A DNA stretch of 64,000 bases, taken from Lepidostoma basale. Lineage: Eukaryota > Arthropoda > Insecta > Trichoptera > Lepidostomatidae. The first letter of the stretch is position 1; each line of letters starts with the position of its first letter. The DNA is taken from assembly GCA_022606425.2 (NCBI GenBank), contig JAHDVF020000513.1, positions 248,001 to 312,000 on the forward strand. Reading direction: 5' to 3'. The translations under genes were made by a program, and so were the position numbers. Of this stretch, positions 1 through 10,104 are shown piece after piece. The notes under the pieces were generated by a model that saw only the letters and a list, made by a program, of their open reading frames with translations, was not told the origin of the DNA and did not search any database.

Positions 1-127
1 ATTGAATTGAATAATTACAGTGAATTTAATAAACACTGTTTTTATTTCCACTTTATGGAGAGCGTTATACTGTAAATTGTAAATGAAAGTAACTTTCATA
101 AGTTGAAAAAACAATATTATGAAGCTT

Positions 128-285
128 TAAAACAATCAAAGATTAAATTTCGGCCACGTGAGGAGTCAGAGAAATCGACGTGCGTGCATGATAACGTATG
201 AATGTTGAGGAATCGAGAGAATTATGTCAGGAAACAGCAGTTATTTTTGCTGACCCCTTCGGGGAGATGGTTTGGTGGTTAGTGA
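128..285 (+). mobile_element. LINE family 1, 3' end fragment
   Basis: This is the 3' terminal stretch of a non-LTR retrotransposon repeated about sixteen times in the window. It matches the end of the longest copy (5352-6258) through the region coding for the C-terminal RACM..CMNVEE segment, then the CCCCTTCGGGGAGA segment and a short GGTTAG tail. It is 5'-truncated and non-coding. The match is seen by eye between copies. Confidence 0.75.
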
Positions 286-532
286 ATTTAGGAATTTCAA
301 CCTATTAATATGTACACCAAATACGTTTATGAAAATAACAACAAATGAATGTTGTGAATCCTACAGATAAGAGATAAATTATTAAATGTTTCGAATATAA
401 TAGACGTTCATCATTTGATTAATACAAATTACGTAGAGAGATCAATAATCTTACGTAAATAAATAGTTGAGAGTTGACAGAGAGTTGCTGAGCAACATCA
501 TAGTCCGTAAGGTGTCCTACTTGGGCCGTGTT

Positions 533-640
533 CAAATCAAATCAAATCAGTTTATTAACTCAAAAGACATTACAAACAGGAAAATGTTTAAGGCATCAAT
601 TGAGTCCAGGTAAAATATTATAAAAATACAACAAAGTACC
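533..640 (+). repeat. Dispersed repeat (CAGTTTATT type)
   Basis: It starts with tandem TCAAA units and CAGTTTATT, runs through ACATTACAA and TTAAGGCATC, and ends at ACCAGGAACGCAT. Related copies lie at 9125-9240 and 12498-12600. Here it runs directly into a LINE family 2 tail, so it may be a 5' chimeric partner or a SINE using that LINE end. Confidence 0.55.
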
Positions 641-885
641 AGGAACGCATTAGAGATGGTTCTGAGAGGCGAAAAGTACGCACTATTACATCTGATCTTG
701 GAGGGTAAGATTAAGGGTCGACGAGGTGTTGGGAGAAGGCGGGTTTCCTGACTGAGGAACATCCGAGAGTGGACGGGGCTGAGGACCGTGGGGGAGCTGT
801 TCCGAGCTGCCCAGGACGGGGAGGCCTACTCAAGGGTGATAGTCAACGTTGGGGAGACCTGACAGGACACGGAAAGAAGAAGAAA
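641..885 (+). mobile_element. LINE family 2 (RTE/BovB-like), 3' end fragment
   Basis: Translation gives a broken stretch resembling LRGEKY-LL-L-LEGKIKGRRGVGRRR followed by a region ending in AQDG. This is the C-terminal tail typical of RTE-like reverse transcriptase proteins. It carries an in-frame stop and ends in GAAGAAGAA. Other copies of this family lie at 6695, 10105, 18409 and 42543. Confidence 0.65.
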
Positions 886-1201
886 TAAATAAAATAAAAC
901 TAATGACATAATCAAGACCTTTACCGTATTAATACTTAAAATAAAATACTGCACTTATCTAATACAGTTACTTAATATTGTAAAATAATACATAAAAAAT
1001 AAAACAATTTAATAACTGACTTTTCAATTTAAAGATACTTAATATTAAACAAAATACATATTTCGGGTTCCAGCCATTCGTCATTGAATAAATATATTTA
1101 AAATAAATAAAAAGAGTCATTACGAAAAACATCATCAAATAATGAATCATACAATAGAATCCCTTGAAATATAATATATATTTTAGAAATTGTAGGACAT
1201 G

Positions 1202-1278
1202 GACTTGGATCTTCTGGCCTGCAGAGGTCAGATCTTGTGTCTATTCCTCTTTCGTCTGATAGGAACATGGGAACAACG
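1202..1278 (+). repeat. Internal fragment of a hAT-type MITE
   Basis: The sequence around GATCTTCTGGCCTGCAGAGG and GATAGGAACATGGGAAC matches the interior of the MITEs at 41752-41970 and 60367-60605. No terminal inverted repeat remains. Confidence 0.45.
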
Positions 1279-1293
1279 TGTCACATTTTCCTT

Positions 1294-1535
1294 GCCTTCC
1301 TCTATTTCTTCTTCCGTTTACGTAGATTACATATACCTTCTTCACCGTTCTGTCTTCAATTATTCATTCCATGTGTTCAAACAATCTTAATGACCCATTT
1401 CATTATTTTGTTCATAACACTTTCATTAACACTGCATTCACTTGTAATATTTGCATTTGACACTATCTTAAACAGATTTACAACACATTCGTCTAAGAGA
1501 TCTCATTTCTACTGTCTTGATTATATTTACAAGGA
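1294..1535 (-). mobile_element. LINE family 1 fragment
   Basis: On the minus strand this aligns with the LINE copy at 4706-5142, covering the part that codes for the EMRSLRRM and MERM segments, with many substitutions. It stops about 15 bases beyond the stop codon of FLYWCH exon 1, so most of that exon's downstream flank is retrotransposon sequence. Confidence 0.65.
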
Positions 1536-1550
1536 CTACTAAGAGACTAT

Positions 1551-1786
1551 TTAAACTTTCACAAATGAACCATCGCTGGCCCTATAGTATTTAGGCGGCT
1601 GGTGGTTATGTTCCTTGACGAAAGAGTCCAAGACAGCACCCTTAGTATAGGCGTACGCCTTGCATTGCTTCAGGTATGAGGAGCACTGCCACCTCTGTGT
1701 GCCGTCATTCTTCAGAGACCTTCGGCAGTACGTATAGCCATTCACCATCAGCAATTGGGTGCCATTCTTTAACGGGATGTAAAAAA
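1551..1786 (-). CDS. FLYWCH zinc-finger 3' terminal exon 1 (mod(mdg4)-like array)
   Basis: A terminal coding exon of 77 complete codons plus stop. The minus strand shows a pyrimidine/T-rich tract and TTTTTAG acceptor just before position 1786. Two exon bases complete a split codon and then the frame reads FYIPLKNG. The FLYWCH domain covers nearly the whole exon: a hydrophobic start, GYTY, then WQC, C-K-A-Y and HNH as the zinc ligands (C2H2), followed by a short polar tail ending FVKV. FLYWCH fingers bind DNA or proteins; in mod(mdg4) they give each isoform its own target range. There is no credible start codon, so this must be spliced to an upstream shared exon that is not in view. FLYWCH identity is firm; the mod(mdg4) assignment is inferred from the array layout. 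Confidence 0.8.
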
Positions 1787-1923
1787 CTAAAAATATTAAA
1801 TAAAACAATTTTAGCTTACACCTGCAAAATACTCAAAAGTACACAAAATATGTATAATAAGTGATTTTTTAGTTCTGAAATTCTTGGGTTACCGCAAACA
1901 AAAGACTTTCTTTGATATGTTGT

Positions 1924-2036
1924 AGAATTCACATGACAATAATATGGCGATAGATTAGCTACCTATCATATGCCACGAGAATCAATATAATAGCTAAAAA
2001 ATAAACAAATTATACACAGTAATAACGTTAAAAAAA
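1924..2036 (+). repeat. SINE tail fragment
   Basis: The stretch with ATGGCGATAGATTAGCTACC and CACGAGAATCAATATAATAG matches, in the opposite orientation, the body of the tRNA-derived SINE at 8190-8405. The tRNA-like head is absent. Confidence 0.6.
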
Positions 2037-2172
2037 TAAAATAAATGATATTTATATACACCAAATATTTATATCATGTGTATTATTTTGGTTCATTTTA
2101 CCAGATTTTAGTATAAATAATGAAAATTAATATTTTCGAAGTAAGTCGTTTTGTGCTCTTTATTGTTCTCTT

Positions 2173-2312
2173 TTTAATTCAAATAAATATTTATACACCA
2201 TAGTATTATCCAACCAACCGTTTTTTTATATATAAACCTTTTACATAAAAAAATATATAAGAAAATCCGATTGGTTCAATAATACTATGATATGTATTTA
2301 TTTGAATTAAGA
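2173..2312. repeat. Inverted repeat, MITE-like
   Basis: Two arms of about 45 bases (AATTCAAATAAATATTTATA... and its near complement ending TTTGAATT) flank a short AT-rich centre. No coding content. Probably a small non-autonomous transposon. Confidence 0.5.
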
Positions 2313-2396
2313 AGTAATCATTAAAGATCAAATTACTTACTTCCACTAAAATCTTTTAAAGCGAATACACATGCTCGTATGTATAAAAACATCATT

Positions 2397-2735
2397 CTAA
2401 ATTTAAATAATGGATTCAACGCAATATATCGCACGCTTAATAGTAAACTGACCGATTATAGTTTAGGTCATAATTGGGTTAACATTAGACAGAGGCTTGT
2501 GTTAACGCTATCCATCGTTTCGTGTTAAAATTAAGTCAAAATTCCGCCAATTGACCTCCATTACACTATATCGGTCTTTTCCATTCGTACGTGTTTTTCG
2601 ACTGCTTTTGTTAAAACACCGACTCATGTCAGATTGAGCAAAACTTTCTTTTTTGAGTTAAGCCTGTTAAGTTGTTCTATTCAGCGTGCGATATGTACAA
2701 TACATATTTTGAATCTATTTCTTTAAATTTGGAAC
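2397..2735. repeat. Inverted-repeat element with ATATCGCACGC arms
   Basis: The left arm contains GGATTCAACGCAATATATCG and the right arm contains CGTGCGATATGT followed by TTGAATC, so the ends are imperfect inverted repeats. The interior has no open frame of note. Confidence 0.45.
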
Positions 2736-2993
2736 AAAAAACGTGTTTGTTATGCATACAAAAATATCACCCACGTACTCGTATACCTAATGTAATTAAA
2801 ATAATCCCAAAACATCCGCAAAACTATTGTTTTACGATTTATTAATTCATAAACAAAAAAATATTTTATGAAAAATATCACAGAATAATCGAGAATAAAA
2901 TAACCATAAAGGGTGCATTATTTATATGAAAAATCATATTTAATATACAATAAATCTCATGACAAAATAAACCAGACGGATGCTACGCACGCC

Positions 2994-3111
2994 TTAGGGT
3001 GCCTGTCCACCGGAGCGGAGCTAGGTTGCGGAGCGGTGAGCGAGGAAAAATACCACAATAGAATTGCATAAAATCTCCGCTCCGATTCGCTCCGGTGGAC
3101 AGGCACCCTTA
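2994..3111. repeat. MITE hairpin with GGGTGCCTGTCCACCGGAGC ends
   Basis: A 118-base near-palindrome: the left arm reads GGGTGCCTGTCCACCGGAGC and the right arm is its complement, CTCCGGTGGACAGGCACCC. The interior repeats GAGCGGAG-type motifs. This is a compact foldback transposon, GC-rich against an AT-rich background. Confidence 0.7.
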
Positions 3112-3529
3112 CACTGTGTAGTTTATACCTGTTCAAAATTAGCAAAATTATATATTTTAAACCACAAATTCACGATACATAATTTTGGTAATTTTCATAT
3201 GTAATAATTACGAATGATAATCAATATAGCCACATCACATCTCACGACAAAGTAAACAAAATGGCGGCTACGTACAGCTTACACTACTTACATTTTCAAA
3301 ATTAGCACAACTTTTTTTTTAATCCTTAAAATCACGAAACACATTTTTAGTTTGATAAACTTAAGGCGTTAGAGTTGTGAAATTCCACAATGATGATTTT
3401 TTTATGAATTATAACACAATTTTTTCATAGTCCATTGTTTTGGGCGAAACACTATGATACTTTAACATTATAAACTGTTAAATTAAAAAACTTTGTTTTA
3501 TGTATCACACTTGTATTTTTATTTTTCGC

Positions 3530-3745
3530 GACAGCTGGTTCGTCAACCTATGTTGACATCATCAGGTGTTACAATAATATACACAGAGAAATCGACGGGC
3601 GTGCATGATAACGTATGAATGTTGAGGAAACGAGAGAATTATGTCAGAAAGGAGCAGGTATTTTTGCTCACCCCTTCGGGAGACGGTGTGGATATTATTA
3701 TTGTTACACCTGATTATGTTAACATATGTTGACGAAACAGCTGTC
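3530..3745. repeat. Inverted repeat with hammerhead-like arms, split by a LINE fragment
   Basis: The two arms (3530-3568 and 3707-3745) are inverted copies. Read outward each gives CTGATGA or CTGATTA, a stem of GTCAAC/GTTGAC type, then GAACC or GAAAC and AGCTGTC. This order matches a hammerhead ribozyme core with a minimal palindromic stem III; each arm carries one core change. A LINE family 1 tail sits between the arms. Confidence 0.5.
3585..3685 (+). mobile_element. LINE family 1, short 3' end fragment
   Basis: About 100 bases match the copy at 128-285 from GAGAAATCGACG through CCCCTTCGGGAGA. It is nested between the arms of the inverted repeat at 3530-3745. Confidence 0.65.
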
Positions 3746-3830
3746 GGGAAAAATAAAAATACAATTGTGAGACGTTAAAAAAAGTTTTTTTAATTTAACA
3801 CCAACTATTTTTGTCATATTTTGAGTTTTT

Positions 3831-3935
3831 TCTTGACATGTTTTGAAGGTTTTACATCTTCATCATCGGGATAGCCGTAATGTTTATTTGTAGTTCTCCC
3901 GATGATGAAAGTATAAAACCTTCGAAATATGTCAA
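3831..3935. repeat. Inverted repeat with CCGATGATGAA / ACATGTC motifs
   Basis: The arms CTTGACATGTTTTGAAGG and CCTTCGAAATATGTCAAG face each other. Each carries a CCGATGATGAA motif, a stem, and GAAA or AAAA followed by an ATGTC element. It belongs to the same structural class as the hammerhead-like repeats; a related pair lies at 44795-44930. Confidence 0.45.
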
Positions 3936-4705
3936 GGAAAATAAACTGAGTGGAAAATTCTGTTTTTATTTCATAAAAAATTGTTAAACACAACTTTGGC
4001 CATTTTCACATGTTAATATTAAAATATTGTAGAACATAATATAAAGTACTTAACCACTTACCTTAATTCAAAACATCTCTAGAAAACACTTAACGGACAC
4101 ATTTTTTTACGTAACACAAACGTAATACACGAAGTGTGGAACAGGTAAAGCCGCATAGTAAACCACAGTATGATGTTGTTTCTCGTATTCAACGTCATGT
4201 TTACATTTTCAATGTTGGTTTTATATTTTTGAATTATTACTTTTAAAAAATATGTAACACATACCAGGAGTCGTTAAAGTTTGAAAAAAAAAAAAAAATT
4301 TAAATAAGAAACAATCACATTTTTATTTAAAAATATAATACATATTTAAAATTATAAGCTATAAGGAATGTAAAAAATATTACATACACAGCACACTCGT
4401 GGTAATTATTTCATGAAAACGGTACTTTATAATTTATCTAGTTGACTTATTGTTAAAAAAAAATTAACATCTCAAATGACAGATCTCAAATAAACAACTA
4501 CTGATAAAATTAATAAAATTGTAATACTTTTAATATGTATTTTTTAAATACTAGTGCATTAAAGTAATTTCATGCGGAACGTATAAGAACTTAAATATTC
4601 GATATTTTATAAGACATTATATTGTCATGGACATCAATTCGTACGGTTAACCCTTTGCACTCAATTGGCGCCGCATTTGCGACATACTAAACGTATTAAG
4701 TAAAC

Positions 4706-5142
4706 TAACTAACTAACCATCACGCCGTCTCCCCGAAGGGGTAGGCAGAAAGAATGGACTGCCACACTTTTCTTTCCTGACATATTTCTCTCGCTTCCTC
4801 AACATTCATACATCGTGCCATGCACGCGCGTCGATTTCTCTGACTCCTCACATGGCCGACATTCAATATTTGATTTATTTGATCGTGGCACGTTTTCCTC
4901 GGTCTTCCTCTATTTCTGGTTCCATTTACACCGTTAACATATATATTTTTTTACCATTCTTTCTTCATTCATTCTTTCCATATGTCCAAACCATCTTAAT
5001 GATCCTTTCATTATTTTGTTCATAACACCATCATTCGCACCGCATTCACTTCTTATATTTTCATTCGACACTCTATCATACACAGAGTATGCACACATTC
5101 GTCTAAGAGATCTCATTTCTACTGCATTTATTCTACTTTCAT
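4706..5142 (-). mobile_element. LINE family 1, 3' part
   Basis: The minus strand translates to the C-terminal part of the LINE protein: ESRINAVEMRSLRRM, then NKIMKGSLRWFGHMERM and a broken RGRPRKT-like segment. Its 3' end carries a (GTTA)n tail, seen here as AACTAACTAACTAACC on the plus strand. It begins right beside the hairpin at 5143. Confidence 0.75.
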
Positions 5143-5261
5143 AAATGTTCAAATAGGGATTAATACTTAATACGAGTGGTAGAATGCTCGTATTAAGTAT
5201 TAATCCCTATTTGAACATTTATAGGCATCAATATACTAGTCGTGTATTGATGTCTATAAAT
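5143..5261. repeat. Two adjacent hairpins
   Basis: A near-perfect palindrome (5143-5220) with arms AAATGTTCAAATAGGGATTA is followed by a second one (5217-5261) with arms ATTTATAGGCATCAATA, sharing the AAATGT/ATTTATA junction. They lie between two oppositely oriented LINE copies. Confidence 0.6.
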
Positions 5262-5351
5262 ATACATGTCTATAGATAAAAAAATTAATTCCCAATTGTA
5301 ACTTACTTCTTCTAAATTCTCTATGTAATCTGTGCGTACTTACTTTGTCAG

Positions 5352-6258
5352 TTGAATATTACCAATGGAGCGATTAACATACACAGTGCCTTTTTTAAAT
5401 TAAATATTGAGAGAATAACATATACAGTCGCTGACAGTAGAGACAATTTGCAAGTCTTAGTGTCAAGGATGTATGAGGCATGCAAAAAGAGTGACCTGGT
5501 GATGAATGTGTCTAAATCTAAAGTGATGGTTTTCGAGAAAGAAGAATGTATGACGATTTGTGATATAAGTGCGATGGGCGAGAAATTGGAGCAAGTTATC
5601 GAATTTACGTATTTGGGAAGCATGTTTACAAGAAACGGAAAAATAGAGAAAGACATCGAAAGAAGGGTTGGTGCTGGGAATAAAATAAATGGCGCACTCA
5701 AAGTCATTACCGCAAATAGAAATATATCCACAGAAGCAAAAATGGCAGTACACAACGGAGTTCTAGTGCCAACCCTCATGTATGGAAGTGAAGCTTGGAG
5801 GTGGCAAAAGAAGGATGAAAGCAGGATAAACGCCGTAGAAATGAGATCACTACGAAGAATGTGCGGGAAAACGTTGTATGATAGAATACCGAACGATGAA
5901 ATAAGAGAGAAATGTAAGGCAGATGACTGCATCATAGATAAAATTAAAAAAGGATCCTTGAGATAGTTTGGACATATGGAACGAATCGATGAGAGAATAA
6001 TGGTTAAAAAGTTGTACACAAGCAGCGTGAGTGGAAAAAGAAGCCGAGGACGACCGAGGAAAACATGGCATGACCAAATTAATCAATTACATAAAGGCGG
6101 CCACATTCGAAGTCGGAATAATCGACGTGCGTGCATGGTACGATGTATGAATGTAGAGGAATCCCGAGAGGTATGCCAGGACAGAGCATTGTGGCGATCC
6201 ATCCTCTCTGCCTACCGCTCCGCGGAAATGTCGTGATGGTTAGTTAGTTAGTTAGTTT
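5352..6258 (+). mobile_element. LINE family 1, longest 3' copy (C-terminal reverse transcriptase region)
   Basis: Frame one reads about 204 codons from 5352 to a stop at 5966. It then continues in the same line of homology as GHMERIDE and RGRPRKTWHDQI up to about 6236. Recognisable features are a post-catalytic reverse-transcriptase region (QVLVSRMYEACKKSDL, YLGSMFTRNGKIEKDIERR) and the GSEAWRWQKKDESRIN segment. The catalytic YADD box is upstream and missing here, but is present in the copy at 43690-44400. The element ends in GGTTAGTTAGTTAGTT. A premature TAG replaces a tryptophan-like position after GSLR, so the copy is dead. Confidence 0.8.
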
Positions 6259-6375
6259 AACATATACAAAAGATACAAAAGCTAGCGTCCGATAAGGGTT
6301 CATTACCAAAAATTGAGTTCAAACGGTTAATTCAATCAGAGCAAAAATTTTCCTTCTGCGAATCGCAGCGTAGCA

Positions 6376-6617
6376 TTAAATTATCTTTACGTAAGTGCCG
6401 TTGTCTTTGCGGTAATAATTAGGGGGGTCGTGGTTGTGAATCCCTTTGACGCACAAAAGCTCATCCGACATGGTGTAAGCGCAGGCCTTGCAGTTCTTCA
6501 CACTGTTGGAGGAACATAGCCACCTGGAGCTACCGTCAGTCTTCGACGACCTCCAGAAGTATGTGAAACCGTTCACCATCAAAAGTCTTTTTCCATTCTT
6601 TATCGGCACGTACAAAA
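6376..6617 (-). CDS. FLYWCH zinc-finger 3' terminal exon 2
   Basis: A terminal exon of 79 codons plus stop. The acceptor (CTTTTAG on the minus strand) lies at 6618-6619 and is followed by two bases completing a codon, then LYVPIKNGKRLL. Domain order: GFTYFWRS, WLC, C-K-A-C and HNHDPP, giving a complete C2H2 FLYWCH finger, with the tail NYYRKDNGTYVKII. It resembles FLYWCH exon 1 closely in the strand preceding the finger and in the tail, so the two look like duplicates. It has no start methionine of its own. A LINE copy ends about 120 bases downstream of its stop. Confidence 0.8.
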
Positions 6618-6694
6618 CTAAAAGGAAGAAAATTTCAGTTATATATTACATTTTACAAATGATAGAACATAAAACGAGTATATTCTAGGATAAT

Positions 6695-6868
6695 TATGAC
6701 CATGATAGAAGGACGGCGGGGAGGGAGCGCACAGAAGGCAGTTGTCCTGACTGAATTTAAGAGATAGGATAAGAATGAGCAAAGTTGAGAAACTATTCCA
6801 AGTAGCGCAGGACAGAGATGCTTTCGCTGCAGTGATCGCCAATTTAAGGGGGGGGCTGGGGGGGCACC
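6695..6868 (+). mobile_element. LINE family 2 tail fragment
   Basis: It reads in broken frame as GRRGGSAQKAVVLT and KVEKLFQVAQDRDAFAAVIANL, the end of the RTE-like protein seen also at 18409 and 42543. It contains in-frame stops and ends in a G run. Confidence 0.55.
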
Positions 6869-6871
6869 AGA

Positions 6872-7145
6872 AGAATATATTGGAGGAAGCTTAAAAGTGA
6901 ACCCTGTGACGGAAAAGGCGAGGGAGGGCCGTCTATGATGTTACGGTCATGTGTGCAGAAGGGTCTAAAAAGCCCTTGAACTAGACGCGGGAATGAGAGA
7001 ACGGAGTCGCCCACCGACAACTTGAGTGTCAACCGTCAAAAATGACATGGGATTAGGTACTCCAGATCGACAGCGGGATGGTCCAAGACCGAGAAACCTG
7101 GCACTGTCCTATTGGGAGAGTTGACCTCAAATAAATGAGAAAAAG
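6872..7145 (+). mobile_element. LINE family 5 tail fragment
   Basis: Broken frames give RCYGHV, KALELD and VSTVKNDM, which parallel the tail of the LINE at 55480-55915 (RYGHV, VSTVRNDLKALGLD in recognisable form). It carries several stops. It is joined directly to the LINE family 2 tail at 6868. Confidence 0.5.
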
Positions 7146-7743
7146 CTACAATAGGATAGACGACACTACATTTTTAAAATGTGGTGTTTTCTTCTCAATT
7201 AGCAGTTATAAATTTTTCAAAAAATTACCGCTATGATGTTGGATATTTGCATTTTTATTTTAAAACTAATGAAAGCCAAGATACAATATTTTTATGTTTT
7301 TTTTTTAATATAAAAAAAATGCATTATTAACAGTTGACATATTTAACCAAGTGAGATAAATTTCATGATATAAAAATATAATCACCAAAATTTAAAAAAT
7401 GGATACTCACAAAATGTATAGCAGCAATGGTTGTAATACCCTTTCTGTAGCATGGTTCGCAACAATACACAAATTAAAGCCTGGACACGACCAGATTCCT
7501 TCTTCATAATAATGAGCTATTTTCTGCTCACATTGAAGATTGTAAAATAAATTCTAATATCATTGATTAAAATCATTGAAATTAGTCTTTTTAAATTAAA
7601 AAAAAAAAAAAAAAAAAATATTATACACAAGAGTTTTGATGACCAGAAATAAATCTAATATATGATATATTTTTTAGATATTATACTTTGTGGTCAAACA
7701 TGTAAAGAAGTGACTCTTGAAGTTGGTAGACTGATGAAATTAG

Positions 7744-7815
7744 AATAAATAAAGCTAGGAAGAATGTGCGGAAAAACAATGTATGATAGAATAACAAATG
7801 AAGAAGTAAGATACA
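7744..7815 (+). mobile_element. LINE family 1, short internal fragment
   Basis: The run AGGAAGAATGTGCGGAAAAA through ATGATAGAATAACAAATGAA matches 5848-5900 in the longest LINE copy. Nothing else of the element remains. Confidence 0.5.
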
Positions 7816-8189
7816 TAAATACACATCTAAAACAAAAACAGCATCTCCAAATCAAGTACTTCTATTAATGGTTCAATTATTCAAATAAAACTGCACACTT
7901 ATTCTCTCTCTTGTAAAGTTGTTGAAATGGGAGTTGATAAATTTACTCTCTAAGCTATCAACATATGGGTGGGTCAGAATATTAATGGATCAAGTCCATC
8001 GATCCTGATTCTGAGATAATTAGACCTAAAGTTGAAAGACTTTTGTAAAATCCAGGGATGTTTTCACTGCAAACACTTAATTTATTTTGATGGTACATGA
8101 ATCAATTTAAATAAATAGACAAAAAATAAGATACACAAAGGCTTTATTAATATATATATATTTTTTTTTTATGTACACAACAGGTCGTT

Positions 8190-8405
8190 TGGACCCAATT
8201 ACTGTGTACAATTATTATTTTTTTAGCTATTATATTGATTCTCGTGACATGTGATAGGTAGCCAATCTATCGCCATTTTATTGTCACTTGAATTCTACAC
8301 CAGACCAAAGACAGTGTGACAATCACACTGCCATCACCGGGAATCGAACCCAGGACCTTCGGCATGGAAGTCAGAGCTTGTAACCACTCTGCCACGAAGG
8401 TCGTC
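8190..8405 (-). mobile_element. tRNA-derived SINE
   Basis: On the minus strand the head reads like a tRNA with internal pol III promoter boxes: an A box near TGGCAGAGTGGTTA and a B box GGTTCGATTCC. The body contains ATGGCGATAGATTGGCTACC, which also occurs at 1924-2036 and about 60690-60710. It is inserted inside the TIR element at 7962-9796. No intact tRNA gene is implied. Confidence 0.7.
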
Positions 8406-8613
8406 ATATTAAAAGTACAAATAAAATAAAATGGACATTATTCACTATTATTCTGAAATTTTTCCTTAGCAAATGAAACACATTTATAAAAATCAAAATA
8501 GAGCAACATTAAAATACAACATTAATCGTAAATAACTTTATCGTTTTCAAAACCTTTCTCACTATGGTCATGGTCACATTTTTTTACTTCCCGGGTTTCA
8601 TTTGTCACTGAAT

Positions 8614-9537
8614 TTAGACTTGTTTCTTCAAACACCTGTATAAACGCCCAACACTAATTTGTAAAGTCTCATGGAAGTACTTTTTGCACACTTGCAAATT
8701 GGAACTTTTGATCTGGAAGAAGTATTGAAATGATTTTTCCTTACTGCTACCTGACCCGTCTCTTATTCGTTTTCTTTTGATGTCAAAAGATTTTACAGAT
8801 CCATGGATAAACAAGTTTTGTAGAGAGTATTCGTTTAGGTCCCAAAATTCTTGAAACAGTTGTTTTCTTTCATTTTCAACTATACGGTCAAAGCACTTGC
8901 GTCTACAATTACATGGTTTATTAGTAAATGTCTTTCGCTGAATTTCTGCAGAATTTTTTAATATTTGTTTCTAAGTATCCTCGTTTCGGGATCGTTTTCT
9001 TCCTCTTGGTGTGTTTTCTTCCTCTTGGACTCTTCTTGGGTACAATTGTTGACATTTACAGGCTCCACTTGTGTAGACATATTAACAGTATGATGGATTG
9101 TATCATCTGAAAATGGATATCAGTGTCCGAATCAAATCAAATCAGTTTATTTCATCGACAAACATTACAAATTTTATTTTTAAGGCATCTATTGAGAACA
9201 GGTAAAATAATATATTATATATAGTATACTACCAGAAACGCATAAGAGATGGTTCAACATTAGGAAGACAGGATACTCTCCAGAATTAAGAGTATTTGCC
9301 TTCTGAACGTACTTAAATAAGGGTGCTTTCTTAATCATTGAGAGCCACCGTATCATTGAATGTGTCCAAATATGATTATGATTTTATTTATTCATGATTT
9401 TTTTTTTAAACTTCATAAATCAACTATAAAGTATTGCAAATGATCTTACCATCAATAATTTATTCTTTATCGGTAGATTCTTCATCTGGTAAGTATTCTG
9501 AATCACTGGACAAACTAAAGTCTTCACCTGAACTCAT
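8614..9537 (-). pseudogene. Remnant of an uncharacterised cysteine-rich gene carried by a TIR element
   Basis: A possible first exon begins with ATG at 9537 and encodes MSSGEDFSLSSDSEYLP and then acidic residues, but runs into a stop before a GT. Between about 9106 and 8614 the frame gives C-N-C-RRKC, a polar stretch, GSVKSFDIKRKR, SFQYFFQ, VCKKYFHETL and VGRLYRCLKK, then a stop. This pattern (acidic N terminus, CxC..C, then VCKxYFxxTLxI) is a layout I recall from multicopy uncharacterised insect proteins, probably transposon-derived. The coding path is interrupted, so it is called a pseudogene. The function is unknown. Confidence 0.45.
9125..9240 (+). repeat. Dispersed repeat (CAGTTTATT type)
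   Basis: A second copy of the repeat at 533-640: TCAAATCAAATCAGTTTATT, then ACATTACAA and AAGGCATCTATTGAGA, ending ACCAGAAACGCATAAGAGAT. It lies inside the TIR element. Confidence 0.5.
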
Positions 9538-9834
9538 TTTAGCAATCAACAGTCAACATAATATACCTCTGATGGTGAACGAGCTGTTAAAATGGACATA
9601 ATTCACTAATATTCTGAAAGGTTTCAAATTTTGATCTCTAATCAATAGTAGTGTTGCCATTTATGGAGAAAATTGAAAAGCTACTACTCTGTTATTAACA
9701 CACAACATAGAAATCTGTTTTATCTACCTGTAGAAACATTAAACTCTAACTTTATAAAATTTGGACTCGATCTATTAATATTCTGACCCACCCATATGTA
9801 TAAATCAAAATATTCTAAAATTATTTTAATATTT

Positions 9835-9925
9835 TATGGAAGAATTATGTTTGATGATGCTCTAGCAAGAAGAAATATGTCACTTCCATAAAATATAATG
9901 AAACTTCTAGAAAACTTAAGATTTC
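9835..9925. repeat. Half of palindromic repeat family IR-A
   Basis: It contains TTTGATGATGCTCTAGCAAG, GAAATATGTCA, then AAATATAATGAAACTTCTAG, the right half of the family best seen at 63578-63736. Confidence 0.5.
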
Positions 9926-10104
9926 ATTAATATAAAAATTTTGATAAAGAGTTTTATATCAGTGTTATATAAAATAAACAAATAATTGTAAATAAATGTA
10001 AGACTTAATATCAAATATTTTATATTAATCGAAAAATCCTTCATCCAAAAATCTTATTGAGTTATATAGTAGTGACATGTTTCACCTTTTTAACAAGTGC
10101 TATA

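Larger units (their letters stand above)
7962..9796. mobile_element. 1.8 kb terminal-inverted-repeat element of unknown superfamily
   Basis: The ends are inverted copies of about 36 bases with two mismatches. The left end begins CATATGGGTGGGTCAGAATA and the right end closes with its complement, TATTCTGACCCACCCATATG. Between them are remnants of one gene on the minus strand (8614-9537), a nested SINE (8190-8405) and a dispersed repeat (9125-9240). The target duplication is unclear, because the flanking CATATG is itself palindromic. The size and the single gene suggest a DNA transposon, but no transposase catalytic motif is visible. Confidence 0.55.

Noticed and set aside
1237..1542. 101-codon plus-strand frame upstream of FLYWCH exon 1
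   Set aside because: It covers a hAT MITE fragment and an antisense LINE fragment; no domain.
5348..6019. 223-codon minus-strand frame that looks hydrophobic
   Set aside because: It is antisense to the LINE family 1 coding frame; such antisense frames recur in other copies of the family.
7381..7560. A seventh FLYWCH exon on the minus strand (region with CPGF and NHCC-like text)
   Set aside because: No W-x-C/C/H-x-H spacing, no acceptor in the common phase and no matching opening strand.
8330..8405. A true tRNA gene at the head of the SINE
   Set aside because: A and B boxes exist, but the sequence continues into a SINE body and the acceptor stem is not intact.
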